A DNA stretch of 64,000 nt, taken from positions 1 through 64,000 of the forward strand of contig NZ_QMFY01000001.1 of assembly GCF_003286915.1 (NCBI RefSeq), in the 5' to 3' direction. Shown here piece by piece: positions 9,283 through 17,317 of the stretch. Positions within the stretch are counted from its first letter, which is position 1. The number at the start of each line of letters is the position of its first letter. The position numbers and the translations under genes are program-made. The notes beneath the pieces were generated by a model. The model saw only the letters and a list, made by a program, of their open reading frames with translations. It did not search any database and had not been told where the DNA came from. Origin of the DNA: Pseudochryseolinea flava (GTDB lineage: Bacteria > Bacteroidota > Bacteroidia > Cytophagales > Cyclobacteriaceae).

Positions 9283-10481
9283 AAATGATTCGTCTTCTTG
9301 CATTGTCTGCTCTTTTTATCGCGATCTTTGTTCGGTGCGACAATACACAGCGTGAGATACAAATTTGTTCCGCAAATGCCGAATCTGTTTATCTGACACA
9401 CGACAACCTCGACAATCCGGTTGTTGCATGGACGGAAAAAAATAATGGACAACTGCATTTCACTTTTTCTATTTCCCAGGATGATGGTAGTTCGTTCGTT
9501 CAAAAAGCATCGATATTGTTAGGTTCATCTGTGGCAACGCATGCAGAAGGAATGCCTAAAGTTGCGTTCAAAAGAGACGGCACCATCCTGGTAGCATATG
9601 AAAAGAAAATCCCCACAGCGACGAACAAATATGCCGGGTCAATTCACTACAGAACTTCGGAAGACGACGGCAGGACATGGTCTACAGAAAAGACGATCCA
9701 TCGCGACACCACTTCAGGCAGAAGTAGATCGTACTTTGACATCGAAGTGCTTCCCGATGGAGAAATTGGTGCAGCATGGCTCGACATCAAACCACGGCAC
9801 GGAAAAGGCGGGAGAATCGTACTGTTCTCAAAAACAGATGCAACCAATTCTTTTTCAAATGAAATCCTCATTGATTCATCAGCATGTCAATGTTGCAGGA
9901 TTGATGTTTACACCGACGAGAACAAAAAAATCTACGTTGCTTATCGGGGATTGCGTAGCGGAAAAATGGATAAGCAAATTCGCGATATGATGGTGGCGAC
10001 ATCAGCGACAGATGGCACAAAATTCTCGCAGCCCATCAACATCAGCGCCGATCAATGGAACATCGATGGCTGTCCTCACACCGGACCAAGTTTGTGCAGC
10101 AACAAAGCGGGGCTGTTTACTATGTGGTATACTGAAGGTAACGGCAGCGGTTTGTATTATGCACATAAAGCTAGTGACGAAGACAATTTTTTTCCAAGGG
10201 AGCTTGTCTCGCGCGCTGGTCACCATCCTCAGGTAAGTTCGAACGGTGATGTGATCGCCATGCTTTGGGAGGAAAACATGACCACAGACGGAAGCACAGC
10301 TACAACGATTCATTGTCGATTGATCAAGGATGGAATAGACATCGAAAAGCGTGTATTAACGCCACGAAGTGCAAATTCCATCGCGCCGGTCGTCACCCAT
10401 ACGAAAGATGGTTTTCTCGTCGCTTGCCTGATGGAAAACGAGAATGGCGTAGCCGTGTATGCTATGAACCTTAAGCTGTAG
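9279..10481 (+). CDS. BNR/sialidase-fold lipoprotein with Cys motifs
   Basis: A 400-aa protein that starts inside the stop of the TonB receptor gene (ATGA overlap), so it is translationally coupled. The N-terminus is a signal peptide with Cys20 as probable lipid anchor (ALFIAIFVRC; Arg at -1 is unusual). The body shows Asp-box-like repeats (SQDDGSSF, SEDDGRTWS) of a beta-propeller, as in BNR/sialidase proteins. However, it has conserved-looking Cys and His motifs CQCCRIDVY and DGCPHTGPSLC, and HH in RAGHHPQV, which are more like a metal site than a sialidase active site. It is therefore not called a sialidase. A surface or periplasmic metal-binding partner of the receptor is inferred. Confidence 0.85.
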   Translation: MKMIRLLALSALFIAIFVRCDNTQREIQICSANAESVYLTHDNLDNPVVAWTEKNNGQLHFTFSISQDDGSSFVQKASILLGSSVATHAEGMPKVAFKRDGTILVAYEKKIPTATNKYAGSIHYRTSEDDGRTWSTEKTIHRDTTSGRSRSYFDIEVLPDGEIGAAWLDIKPRHGKGGRIVLFSKTDATNSFSNEILIDSSACQCCRIDVYTDENKKIYVAYRGLRSGKMDKQIRDMMVATSATDGTKFSQPINISADQWNIDGCPHTGPSLCSNKAGLFTMWYTEGNGSGLYYAHKASDEDNFFPRELVSRAGHHPQVSSNGDVIAMLWEENMTTDGSTATTIHCRLIKDGIDIEKRVLTPRSANSIAPVVTHTKDGFLVACLMENENGVAVYAMNLKL

Positions 10482-10510
10482 TCCGTCGCGTACTACCTCA
10501 AAAAAAATTC

Positions 10511-10561
10511 TGTGGATATGATCGCGATCATACCACAACTTTCGTTGCGCACATAGCTTTG
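10511..10561 (+). promoter_or_regulatory. Crp/Fnr-type operator and -7 box of scdA
   Basis: The 14-bp perfect palindrome ATGATCGCGATCAT (10518-10531) sits in a longer near-perfect palindrome (10511-10537, TGTGG..CCACA arms, one extra base on the left). A perfect -7 element TAGCTTTG follows at 10554-10561, 29.5 nt from the centre to its first base. A transcription start near 10566 puts the site at -41.5, the class II activator position. The sequence 10559-10572 also reads as an exact Fnr-type TTGAT-N4-ATCAA, but it lies on the start site. Confidence 0.75.
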
Positions 10562-10578
10562 ATAAAAATCAAAAAATT

Positions 10579-11322
10579 ATGGGCACATATTTGAATAACA
10601 CATTGGAGGGAAACCTACAGACGGTTGCCCAGCTTGCCATTTCACATCCTGGCGCGTTAGCTGTATTCACGAAATACAATATCGACTACTGCTGTGGTGG
10701 AAACCGAAGCTTGGAAGACGCTTGCAGAAGGATCGGCTTAGCGCCTGAAAAAATAAAAGCTGAGATCATTCAACAATCACAAGGGGAGATTAACGATGCG
10801 GTTCATCCGCAGCATTGGCGATCTTCATTCCTGGCAGACTATATCATTGAAAACCATCATCACTACGTAAAAAGAGCGATACCAGAAATTCAAGCATTCC
10901 TCGACAAAGTTTGTGATGCACATGGCAATGACTGCCTGGCGCTGTTACAGATACGCGAACATTTTCTTGATCTATCAGAAGATTTAACGAGCCACATGAA
11001 AAAGGAAGAGTTAGTGCTTTTTCCAGCAATCAAGAGACTCGAAGCACAACAGCACTTGGATCATCCGCTTGCAGATTCCATTCAGGCACCGATCGAAGCC
11101 ATGGAGCATGACCATGTTGCCGCAGGAGAACTGATCAAGCAGATCAGAACATTGTCGAACAACTATACACCTCCTGACTTTGCTTGTCCAACATTTAAAA
11201 TTACATATCAAAAGCTACATGAATTCGACAACGACTTGATGAAGCACGTGCATCTTGAAAACAATATTTTATTTGCGCGCTACAAAGAAAAGGCTACGCT
11301 TGGAGGAAGCTGTTCACTTTAA
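10579..11322 (+). CDS. scdA: Iron-sulfur cluster repair di-iron protein (RIC)
   Basis: A 247-aa cytoplasmic protein of the ScdA/YtfE family, which repairs Fe-S clusters damaged by nitric oxide or oxidation with a di-iron centre. Residues 1-65 are the ScdA N-terminal domain with the paired cysteines in NIDYCCGGNRSLEDAC. Residues about 85-240 are a hemerythrin-like four-helix bundle, with histidines in ENHHHYVKR, REHFLDL, HMKKEE, EHDHV and HVHLENNILF as iron ligands. Its length is that of the family. It is followed by the ribonucleotide reductase gene 30 bases later and is preceded by a strong Crp/Fnr-type site, which fits induction under low oxygen or NO. Confidence 0.95.
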   Translation: MGTYLNNTLEGNLQTVAQLAISHPGALAVFTKYNIDYCCGGNRSLEDACRRIGLAPEKIKAEIIQQSQGEINDAVHPQHWRSSFLADYIIENHHHYVKRAIPEIQAFLDKVCDAHGNDCLALLQIREHFLDLSEDLTSHMKKEELVLFPAIKRLEAQQHLDHPLADSIQAPIEAMEHDHVAAGELIKQIRTLSNNYTPPDFACPTFKITYQKLHEFDNDLMKHVHLENNILFARYKEKATLGGSCSL

Positions 11323-11352
11323 AATAATCCGACAACACCACTACAAGTCATT

Positions 11353-13203
11353 ATGCAGATCAATCAACGAATTCTTAGTGATCTCATTATTTACATGAAG
11401 TATGCACGGTACGTTCCCGCGTATCAGCGTCGTGAATTGTGGCCAGAAATCTGCGAACGATACGCGCGCATGTTGATTGAACGATATCCCTTACTCGAAG
11501 CTGAGATTAGGGAGAATCTGCAATTTGTTCTGGACAAGAAGGTATTGCCGTCGATGCGTGCGATGCAATTTGCTGGCATCGCCATAGCGCGGAACAATAG
11601 TCGTATTTACAACTGTGCATACATGCCTGTCGATGATATCCGTGCTTTTTCTGAAGCGATGTTTTTATTGTTGGGAGGAACGGGGGTTGGCTTCTCCGTG
11701 CAAGTTGATCATGTAGAACTTCTCCCGCCCGTCAAAAGGGCACAGAAAAAAAGAAGGTTTTTAGTTGGTGATAGTTTGGAGGGATGGGCGGATTGCGTGA
11801 AGGTTTTGCTGAAGGGGTATTTCGGAAAAAGCGATTATGTTCCGGAATTTGATTACTCGGATATTCGACCGAAGGGAGCGCGATTGGTTACCGCTGGTGG
11901 AAAAGCCCCGGGGCCTGAGCCGCTCAAAATTTGCATTGCACACCTAACAGCTATACTCGATAGAAAAACAAATGGAGAAAAACTCAGTACACTTGATTGT
12001 CATGATATGATGTGCCATATCGCGAATGCGGTATTGGCGGGCGGGATCAGAAGGTCAGCCATGATCTCGCTCTTTTCCTATCACGATGAAGAAATGTTAA
12101 CCTGTAAATTCGGCAATTGGTGGGAACTCAATGAACAACGCGGTCGTGCCAATAATTCTGTAGTGTTGCCAAGGAACAGCATAACGAAAGATGAATTTTT
12201 CGCGCTGTGGAAAAAAATAGAATTATCGGGATCGGGAGAACCAGGATTCTATTTCACAAACGATTTGAACTGGGGGACTAATCCGTGTTGTGAAATTGCA
12301 TTGCGACCATTTCAATTTTGCAATCTCTGTGAGGTAAATGTATCGGATGTTCAAAGTCAGGAAGACTTAAATGAACGCGCTGCAGCAGCCTCGTTCTTCG
12401 GAACATTACAAGCAGGGTTCACAAATTTCCACTACCTGCGAGAGATATGGAAAATAACCACTGAACGTGAAGCACTAATTGGTGTTGGTATGACCGGTAT
12501 TGCCAGTGGTAAAGTGGCTGCGCTAGACCTTAAGGAAGTAGCAGAGGTAGTAAAAAAAGTAAATCTCCAACTATCGAGTCGTATCAATATTCAATTTGCT
12601 GCGCGATGCACTACCATCAAACCTTCGGGAACTTCATCGATTGTACTCGGCACTTCCTCGGGAATCCATGCGTGGCATAATGATTATTACATTCGGCGCG
12701 TGCGTATCGGGAAGAATGAAGCGTTGTATGATTATTTGAAAGCCAATCATCCGGAGCTTTTGGAGGATGACCTACTGAATTCCAAGCAAGGTATTATCAG
12801 AATACCACAGTGTGCGCCAGAGGGATCAACACTACGAACTGAAAACGCTAGAGAGCTGCTGGATCGAATAAAAAAGTTCAACCTAGAATGGGTGCGCAAC
12901 GGATACCGAAACGGAAGCAACGCCAATAACGTCTCAGCAACGGTGAGCATCAAAGACGAAGATTGGCAACACGTTGGCGAATGGATGTGGGAAAACAAGG
13001 CATCGTACAATGGTCTCAGTGTGCTGCCCTATGACAACGGTAACTACAAACAAGCGCCGTTCGAAGATATTGACCAAGCCACATTCACTTCCCTGGCCTG
13101 CAGCTTAACCGAACTTGACCTATCGAAAGTATTTGAACCCGATGACGAAACTGAACTTCAAACCGAAGCTGCTTGCGCGGGAGGATCTTGTATCATTACA
13201 TAA
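11353..13203 (+). CDS. nrdJ: Adenosylcobalamin-dependent (class II) ribonucleotide reductase, monomeric type
   Basis: A 616-aa enzyme that reduces ribonucleotides to deoxyribonucleotides without oxygen, using coenzyme B12 to make the thiyl radical. The visible motifs are the first-strand Cys in RIYNCAYMPV, GGTGVGFSVQ, the catalytic finger loop NPCCEIALRP (the family usually has NPCGEI) with the partner Cys in FCNLCEVN, TTIKPSGTSS, and the C-terminal redox pair CAGGSC at the very end. Length, lack of an ATP cone and the arrangement resemble the monomeric Lactobacillus-type triphosphate reductase more than the dimeric NrdJ. It lies 30 bases after scdA and is probably co-transcribed, giving DNA precursor supply in anoxic or NO-exposed cells. 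Confidence 0.93.
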   Translation: MQINQRILSDLIIYMKYARYVPAYQRRELWPEICERYARMLIERYPLLEAEIRENLQFVLDKKVLPSMRAMQFAGIAIARNNSRIYNCAYMPVDDIRAFSEAMFLLLGGTGVGFSVQVDHVELLPPVKRAQKKRRFLVGDSLEGWADCVKVLLKGYFGKSDYVPEFDYSDIRPKGARLVTAGGKAPGPEPLKICIAHLTAILDRKTNGEKLSTLDCHDMMCHIANAVLAGGIRRSAMISLFSYHDEEMLTCKFGNWWELNEQRGRANNSVVLPRNSITKDEFFALWKKIELSGSGEPGFYFTNDLNWGTNPCCEIALRPFQFCNLCEVNVSDVQSQEDLNERAAAASFFGTLQAGFTNFHYLREIWKITTEREALIGVGMTGIASGKVAALDLKEVAEVVKKVNLQLSSRINIQFAARCTTIKPSGTSSIVLGTSSGIHAWHNDYYIRRVRIGKNEALYDYLKANHPELLEDDLLNSKQGIIRIPQCAPEGSTLRTENARELLDRIKKFNLEWVRNGYRNGSNANNVSATVSIKDEDWQHVGEWMWENKASYNGLSVLPYDNGNYKQAPFEDIDQATFTSLACSLTELDLSKVFEPDDETELQTEAACAGGSCIIT

Positions 13204-13205
13204 CC

Positions 13206-13249
13206 ATGACAAAAATCATATTTTATTATCTACCCGCGCGCTAACTTTC
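13206..13249 (+). promoter_or_regulatory. Crp/Fnr-type site plus -7 box, regulator gene
   Basis: The palindrome ATGACAAAAATCAT (13206-13219) has its centre exactly 29.5 nt before a near-consensus -7 box TAACTTTC (13242-13249). The gene downstream is itself a Crp/Fnr protein, so positive autoregulation is likely. Confidence 0.65.
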
Positions 13250-13265
13250 TCTGAAAAACGGAGAC

Positions 13266-13862
13266 ATGTTTCCTGCAAAGACACTCGAAAAATATCATGC
13301 AAAGCTCGTACAGCTAGGCAAAGATCAAGTTCTATTTCATGAAGGAGATAAAGCCATAGACTATTTTCAAGTCGAGGAAGGTTCAGTCAAGATGTTTATA
13401 TCTAGTAACGATGGACAGGAATTCATTCAAGGAATTTTTACTGCTGGCGAAAGTTTTGGCGAGCCAGCTTTGATTGGAAAATTCCCCTACCCCGGCAGCG
13501 TATCGGCTATTGAAAAAACCAAAGTATGGAAACTACCCGGCGATTACTTTCTTCAAATGCTTCGGGAGAATTTTGACCTGCATTTAAAAATGGATCAGGT
13601 CTTGTGTCAGCGATTAAAATATAAATCAATGGTGCTTTCGGAAATTTCTTCCTACGAGCCGGAACACCGCATTCGTACGCTACTCAAATACTATAAAAGT
13701 AAAAAAGCACTATCAGGCACCGGTGAAAAAATAATCGTTCCTTATACGCGTCAACAACTTGCCGACATGAGCGGGCTTCGGGTAGAGACAGTCATTCGAA
13801 CAGTAAAGAAGATGGAAAAAGAAGGAAAGCTTTCGCTTGAGGGACACAAAATCATGTTTTAA
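13266..13862 (+). CDS. Crp/Fnr-family transcriptional regulator
   Basis: A 198-aa protein. Residues about 10-125 form a cyclic-nucleotide-binding-like sensor domain (GKDQVLFHEGDKAIDYFQVEEG; FGEPALIG), then a dimerisation helix, then an HTH_Crp winged helix (about 145-198) with the recognition helix LRVETVIRTVKKM. The Glu and Arg of E-T-V-I-R are those that contact the TGA half-site in Crp and Fnr. Only one Cys is present, so an Fnr-type Fe-S cluster is excluded; a heme/NO sensor like DNR or HcpR would fit. The gene has a TGA-N6-TCA site in its own promoter, and the same site precedes nos, scdA, fasciclin and other genes. It probably governs the N-oxide regulon. Its stop overlaps that of the convergent gene by the shared TTAA. 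Confidence 0.92.
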   Translation: MFPAKTLEKYHAKLVQLGKDQVLFHEGDKAIDYFQVEEGSVKMFISSNDGQEFIQGIFTAGESFGEPALIGKFPYPGSVSAIEKTKVWKLPGDYFLQMLRENFDLHLKMDQVLCQRLKYKSMVLSEISSYEPEHRIRTLLKYYKSKKALSGTGEKIIVPYTRQQLADMSGLRVETVIRTVKKMEKEGKLSLEGHKIMF

Positions 13863-14239
13863 TTGCTGCGATTTAAGATGATGTCTTCTGCGACATCGAT
13901 CCATTTTTCAGATAAAACGGGAAGCACTTCCGATGTGACATAGTGTTCCTCATCGAAATCCGGATGGTTAACATAAGGGGCCACGTCGAAAAAAATATAC
14001 TGTTCCTCGTTGATTCCCTGAAGGAGAACGTGAAGACATTTAGACCGGCAGTTATTAATAAAAATCATTCGTCGTTGTGTGCCAGGAGATGTCGCATGCT
14101 GGCGTGAAAGATCTTGAAGACTTCCCAATTCCGCGATTCCTAAAGATTCTAATTGTGTCGCGATACGATACGACAGCTTCTTCTCGCCGGCATTCATTGC
14201 ACCCGAACAAAGAAAAACTAGCACTTTATTTGACTCCAT
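13859..14239 (-). CDS. Putative metal-binding DGC-like protein
   Basis: A 126-aa cytoplasmic protein. It starts KVLVFLCSGAMNAGEKKLSYRI and has a second motif FINNCRSKCLHVLL. The pattern CSGa.n.G near the N-terminus and a C-x3-C element in the middle is that of the DGC-domain (putative zinc-binding) family, although the name-giving D-G-C here reads N-N-C. The gene lies between the Crp/Fnr regulator (convergent, 4-bp overlap) and the large unrecognised gene, from which it is separated by a terminator-like hairpin. The ATG at 14239 was preferred to one six codons upstream because the family begins close to the CSG motif. Its role in the island is unknown. Confidence 0.7.
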   Translation of the reverse strand: MESNKVLVFLCSGAMNAGEKKLSYRIATQLESLGIAELGSLQDLSRQHATSPGTQRRMIFINNCRSKCLHVLLQGINEEQYIFFDVAPYVNHPDFDEEHYVTSEVLPVLSEKWIDVAEDIILNRSN

Positions 14240-14261
14240 GACGAAACGTTTACACATAGGT

Positions 14262-14289
14262 AAAAAAACGTCACGTTATGAAACATGAC
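14262..14289 (-). terminator. Terminator-like hairpin after the 623-aa gene
   Basis: On the minus strand an 8-bp stem (GTCATGTT / AACGTGAC, one U-G pair) with a 4-nt loop is followed by GTTTTTTT. It would end transcription of the 14312-16183 gene, or attenuate read-through into the DGC-like gene. Confidence 0.6.
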
Positions 14290-14311
14290 AAAAGACAGGA
14301 AGTCTAATTTT

Positions 14312-16183
14312 TTACGCGCTGAGATTGATTTTGCTTTCCATTGCTTCGCGCAACACCGCCAACTCCCCTTCGCACATAAGAAGTTCTTCCGTAAATGTAG
14401 CCGACGAAATGTGATCAGACAATGAATGGTAATAGGCTATGCCGGCAGAAAGTTGAGCGACAAATGTTTGTATTTCCTTCCGCCACTTCGTGTCCTCCAT
14501 ATCATTTGAAAGTATTTGATCGCGGACGTAATCAAGGTTTAACTTCAACTCTTTGATAAACATGTGGGGTCGCGCCGGATCGGTGATATCCGTTCTGCCG
14601 TAGATATGATCAGTCATTTCCCGCAAGGAAACCACTTTGTTGAAATACGCGATATTGGGTCCAGGACAGATCGTGACTGCCTTCAGGTTCTTTATCGGCG
14701 GAAGATCATACGTTACAATCGCAGCATTGCTAAGTCCGATGCAAAGACATTCCTTACTCACAATTTCCGCATGCTGCTTGTCATAATCCGATGATGACAG
14801 GGAAAGGCTTTTTAACGCGGCAATTTTCTTCTGCTGATAAACCGTCGATGCTGTACAGATCGGATCCTTTGTAAATTCCGTATTCGACACAAGGTGTTTC
14901 TCGGTACAAGGACTGCCAGGCTTTCCCTTCTTAACTCTCGCCATTTTTTCACGCTCAGAGCTTGTTCCTTTAAGGTAGTTGAAACGAATACCCAGTGGTG
15001 AGTTTTTACTAAGTATAATATCGCTTTCGAGCGCACTGGATAATAAATTCAAAGTTTCTTCATCAACAGTTGTCGCTTCCGGACAAAGCAAAAAGGGTGT
15101 TCCCCATCCAGTACTTTGCACATCATAGCGCGAGGCGAGAAACATTGCTTCGTGGTAGGTTCCTATGCCACCCTGCACGGTAATGGCAAGAGGATGCGGC
15201 TTGTCAAAAACCTCGAGACCTTTTGTTTTTAGTGCAGCAACATACAACGCATGTAATGAGGTGATGAGTTCTTCACGCTTTAATTTGAACTCTTCCAGAA
15301 TCGGACCAAGTAATGAACCGTCTGTGGCGAATGCGTGTCCTCCACAGTTAAGTCCCGATTCTATCCTGAATTCACTTACCCAGATACCTTTCTTCGCTAA
15401 ATATTTTCCCTGAATAAAGGCAGAACGATAATCGCTCACTTTGATTACAATCTTCTTGTCGAATGTAGCCCATGATTTTGCATTGAACGCTGGTAATGTT
15501 TCGAGATAGTTAAACAAACGGGGATTCAATCCAGCAGAGAAAATTACGGATGAGTCAACGAGATCGCTATTGGCGTAACCCCGAAGTGCTGCAACGGCAT
15601 CCGATCCATCGGTAAGTTGATGACCTGATCGATCATAATTGTTTTTGTCGACCTTCGTCATGATGTTGACGTCGATGCAACCTGGCTTGATCTGACTTGT
15701 CAGGAATTTTACCAGCGTATCGCGTTCGATTTTATCTTTTGCTTGCAACAGGCGTTCATACGAAAGTCTTAGGATGCTATCACCCGGGAGCATCTCAAAA
15801 TATTTAGTGAGCTCGCTACCGACACAAAATGTCGAGTGTCGTAAGTCTTCGAACTGCTTTTTGACGATGCGATTGAGTAGATTCAAATAGTCGGTAATTC
15901 TTTTAGCGCGGTAGTCTTGCTCCTTTGGCGTAATGGGAACATATTGTTCGTCGTACTTCTCGCAGTAATATTTCCGCATCAACTCCACCAACTTATCTTC
16001 GATAATCGATACTACTGAATTAATACCATACCGTGCTACTTTAACAGGCGTATCGATGGTGTAAGCTAATCCCATAACAGGGATGTGGAATGTATGAATT
16101 GGAGTTGTCGTGTGCATAGTGCTGGGATTCAAAGCACCGGCAATTACGATGTTAATAACATCACCATCTATGATTAAAGTCAT
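14312..16183 (-). CDS. Large conserved protein, possible FMN/TIM-barrel enzyme
   Basis: A 623-aa protein that I do not recognise with certainty. Several stretches look like enzyme active-site segments: FHIPVMGLAYTIDTPVKVAR near the N-terminus, ESGLNCGGHAFATDGSLLGP in the middle, AITVQGGIGTYHEAMFL and STGWGTPFLLCPEATTVDEE. The GGIGT and TGWGTPF elements resemble FMN-dependent TIM barrels such as nitronate monooxygenase or glutamate-synthase-type enzymes. The C-terminal part has several Cys (PCTEKHLV, DPICTAS, KECLCIGLSNAAI) that could hold a cluster. No export signal is seen. An internal start at 16117 (MHTTTPIHTF) is equally likely. It lies between globin and DGC-like genes in the N-oxide island, which hints at a redox role under anoxia. 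Confidence 0.75.
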   Translation of the reverse strand: MTLIIDGDVINIVIAGALNPSTMHTTTPIHTFHIPVMGLAYTIDTPVKVARYGINSVVSIIEDKLVELMRKYYCEKYDEQYVPITPKEQDYRAKRITDYLNLLNRIVKKQFEDLRHSTFCVGSELTKYFEMLPGDSILRLSYERLLQAKDKIERDTLVKFLTSQIKPGCIDVNIMTKVDKNNYDRSGHQLTDGSDAVAALRGYANSDLVDSSVIFSAGLNPRLFNYLETLPAFNAKSWATFDKKIVIKVSDYRSAFIQGKYLAKKGIWVSEFRIESGLNCGGHAFATDGSLLGPILEEFKLKREELITSLHALYVAALKTKGLEVFDKPHPLAITVQGGIGTYHEAMFLASRYDVQSTGWGTPFLLCPEATTVDEETLNLLSSALESDIILSKNSPLGIRFNYLKGTSSEREKMARVKKGKPGSPCTEKHLVSNTEFTKDPICTASTVYQQKKIAALKSLSLSSSDYDKQHAEIVSKECLCIGLSNAAIVTYDLPPIKNLKAVTICPGPNIAYFNKVVSLREMTDHIYGRTDITDPARPHMFIKELKLNLDYVRDQILSNDMEDTKWRKEIQTFVAQLSAGIAYYHSLSDHISSATFTEELLMCEGELAVLREAMESKINLSA

Positions 16184-16228
16184 ACTGGAGAGGATAACTT
16201 ATAATCTTAACACTACATGATTAAGTAT

Positions 16229-16615
16229 TTAATCACCGAGACGTTGCAACCCCATCTTACGTTGGAATATCTCCGCGATAGCTTGAGCTCGACTTTTTGC
16301 TTCATCAGCTCTCTCGCCAAAAAAATTGTCATTCACGGTTTCCTCAAATAATAAAAGCCAGCGATCAAAATGACGCCTGTCGATGGGTAAGTCCAAATGT
16401 CGTTGCAGCGGATTACCGCGATAAGTGCGATCGCCCAATAACATAGACGACCAAAAATCATACATCACAGGCAAATGTTTTATCCAATCGACGTGACTAA
16501 ACGCAGGACCTAGTAGTGGATCTATTTTTACCTTATCATAAAAAAGATCGACCATCAGATGAACATCCTGGTGACAAACAATATCATGCAACAATGCGTC
16601 TGATGACATACTCAT
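16229..16615 (-). CDS. Group III truncated hemoglobin
   Basis: A 128-aa 2-on-2 globin of the group III (Ctb-like) type, which binds oxygen or NO at heme and is usually linked to NO defence or microaerobic growth. Visible features are VDLFYDKVKIDPLLGPAF at the N-terminus, YDFWSSMLLGDRTYRGNPLQRH (E helix; read in two parts, YDFWSSMLLGD and YRGNPLQRH) and the proximal-His region RRHFDRWLLLFEETV. The length matches the family. It lies downstream of the fasciclin gene but behind its terminator, so it should have its own promoter; no clear TGA-N6-TCA site was found before it. The start could be two codons later (MSSDALL). Confidence 0.9.
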   Translation of the reverse strand: MSMSSDALLHDIVCHQDVHLMVDLFYDKVKIDPLLGPAFSHVDWIKHLPVMYDFWSSMLLGDRTYRGNPLQRHLDLPIDRRHFDRWLLLFEETVNDNFFGERADEAKSRAQAIAEIFQRKMGLQRLGD

Positions 16616-16648
16616 AAATCACTTTACATTATGTGTGAAAAAATTAAC

Positions 16649-16678
16649 GAAGGGCTCACCAATTTAAGCGAGCCCTTC
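16649..16678 (-). terminator. Intrinsic terminator of the fasciclin gene
   Basis: A perfect 9-bp stem GAAGGGCTC / GAGCCCTTC with a 12-nt loop; on the minus strand it is followed by GTTAATTTTTT. It lies 67 bases after the fasciclin gene stop and before the globin gene start. Confidence 0.85.
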
Positions 16679-16744
16679 CTACTAACACATTCTACTCATG
16701 AAACTATTGATACTAACGATGCTTTTAGAGCTCATACGGCCCAT

Positions 16745-17299
16745 CTATTCAGGCAACAAGACAGTATCGATTACATATACAATTCCGTTCGACGTCTGTA
16801 TTGTGGCCAATACATTCGCACCATTTACTTTAAGTTTATCACTTTCTTTCGTAATGGAAACATTCTTACCATTCACTTGATTCAATTTCATTGGTCCTTG
16901 TACCATCGATTCACGGATCACGCCCACATAGACGTGATACTCAAGAATGTTCTGAAGTTTGAGTTTGTTTTCAGGCTTTGTTAAATCTTCTACCGTTCCT
17001 GCGGGCAACTTTGCAAAGGCTTCATCGGTGGGTGCGAAGACGGTAAACGGTCCCGCATTCGAAAGCGCGTCGACATAGGCGGCGGCCTTCAGTGCTGCGA
17101 CGAGTGTAGTATGCTGCGGCGAACCGATAGCGGTTTGAACAATGTTCTTCTGCGACTCATCATCTTGCACGGCAGACTGACCTGCAGCTTGTTCAATATT
17201 AGATGCGCTAGCATCCACGACATCCTGTGATGGTTGTGAGCAAGAGGAACCGACCCAGGCGATCATCGCTAAGGCGAAAAGAATCCGATTTGTTTTCAT
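16745..17299 (-). CDS. Fasciclin-domain lipoprotein
   Basis: A 184-aa protein with a lipoprotein signal peptide (AWVGSSC, Cys20 lipidated) and one FAS1 domain (about 50-182; TIFAPTDEAF-type motif seen as FTVFAPTDEAFAKLP, then ILEYHVYVGV and VYVIDTVLLP). It acts at the cell envelope. FAS1 lipoproteins of this size are frequent in Bacteroidota nos regions, but their biochemical role there is not established. The gene lies just after nosY, yet it has its own Crp/Fnr-type site and -7 box in the 73-bp gap and its own terminator, so it is a separately driven member of the same regulon. Confidence 0.9.
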   Translation of the reverse strand: MKTNRILFALAMIAWVGSSCSQPSQDVVDASASNIEQAAGQSAVQDDESQKNIVQTAIGSPQHTTLVAALKAAAYVDALSNAGPFTVFAPTDEAFAKLPAGTVEDLTKPENKLKLQNILEYHVYVGVIRESMVQGPMKLNQVNGKNVSITKESDKLKVNGANVLATIQTSNGIVYVIDTVLLPE

Positions 17300-17317
17300 A
17301 AGCGTTTATTTACTCAT

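Noticed and set aside
9279-10481. Naming the protein a sialidase
   Set aside because: Only the propeller repeats fit; the catalytic residues are not evident and the Cys motifs point elsewhere.
10559-10572. Exact Fnr box TTGAT-N4-ATCAA as the main activator site of scdA
   Set aside because: It overlaps the predicted -7 box and start site, where an activator could not work; the upstream palindrome has the right position. It is kept only as a possible second operator.
16218-16235. Palindrome TGATTAA-GTAT-TTAATCA upstream of the 623-aa gene as a regulon site
   Set aside because: Half-site spacing differs from TGA-N6-TCA and it overlaps the globin stop codon; AT-rich palindromes arise easily.
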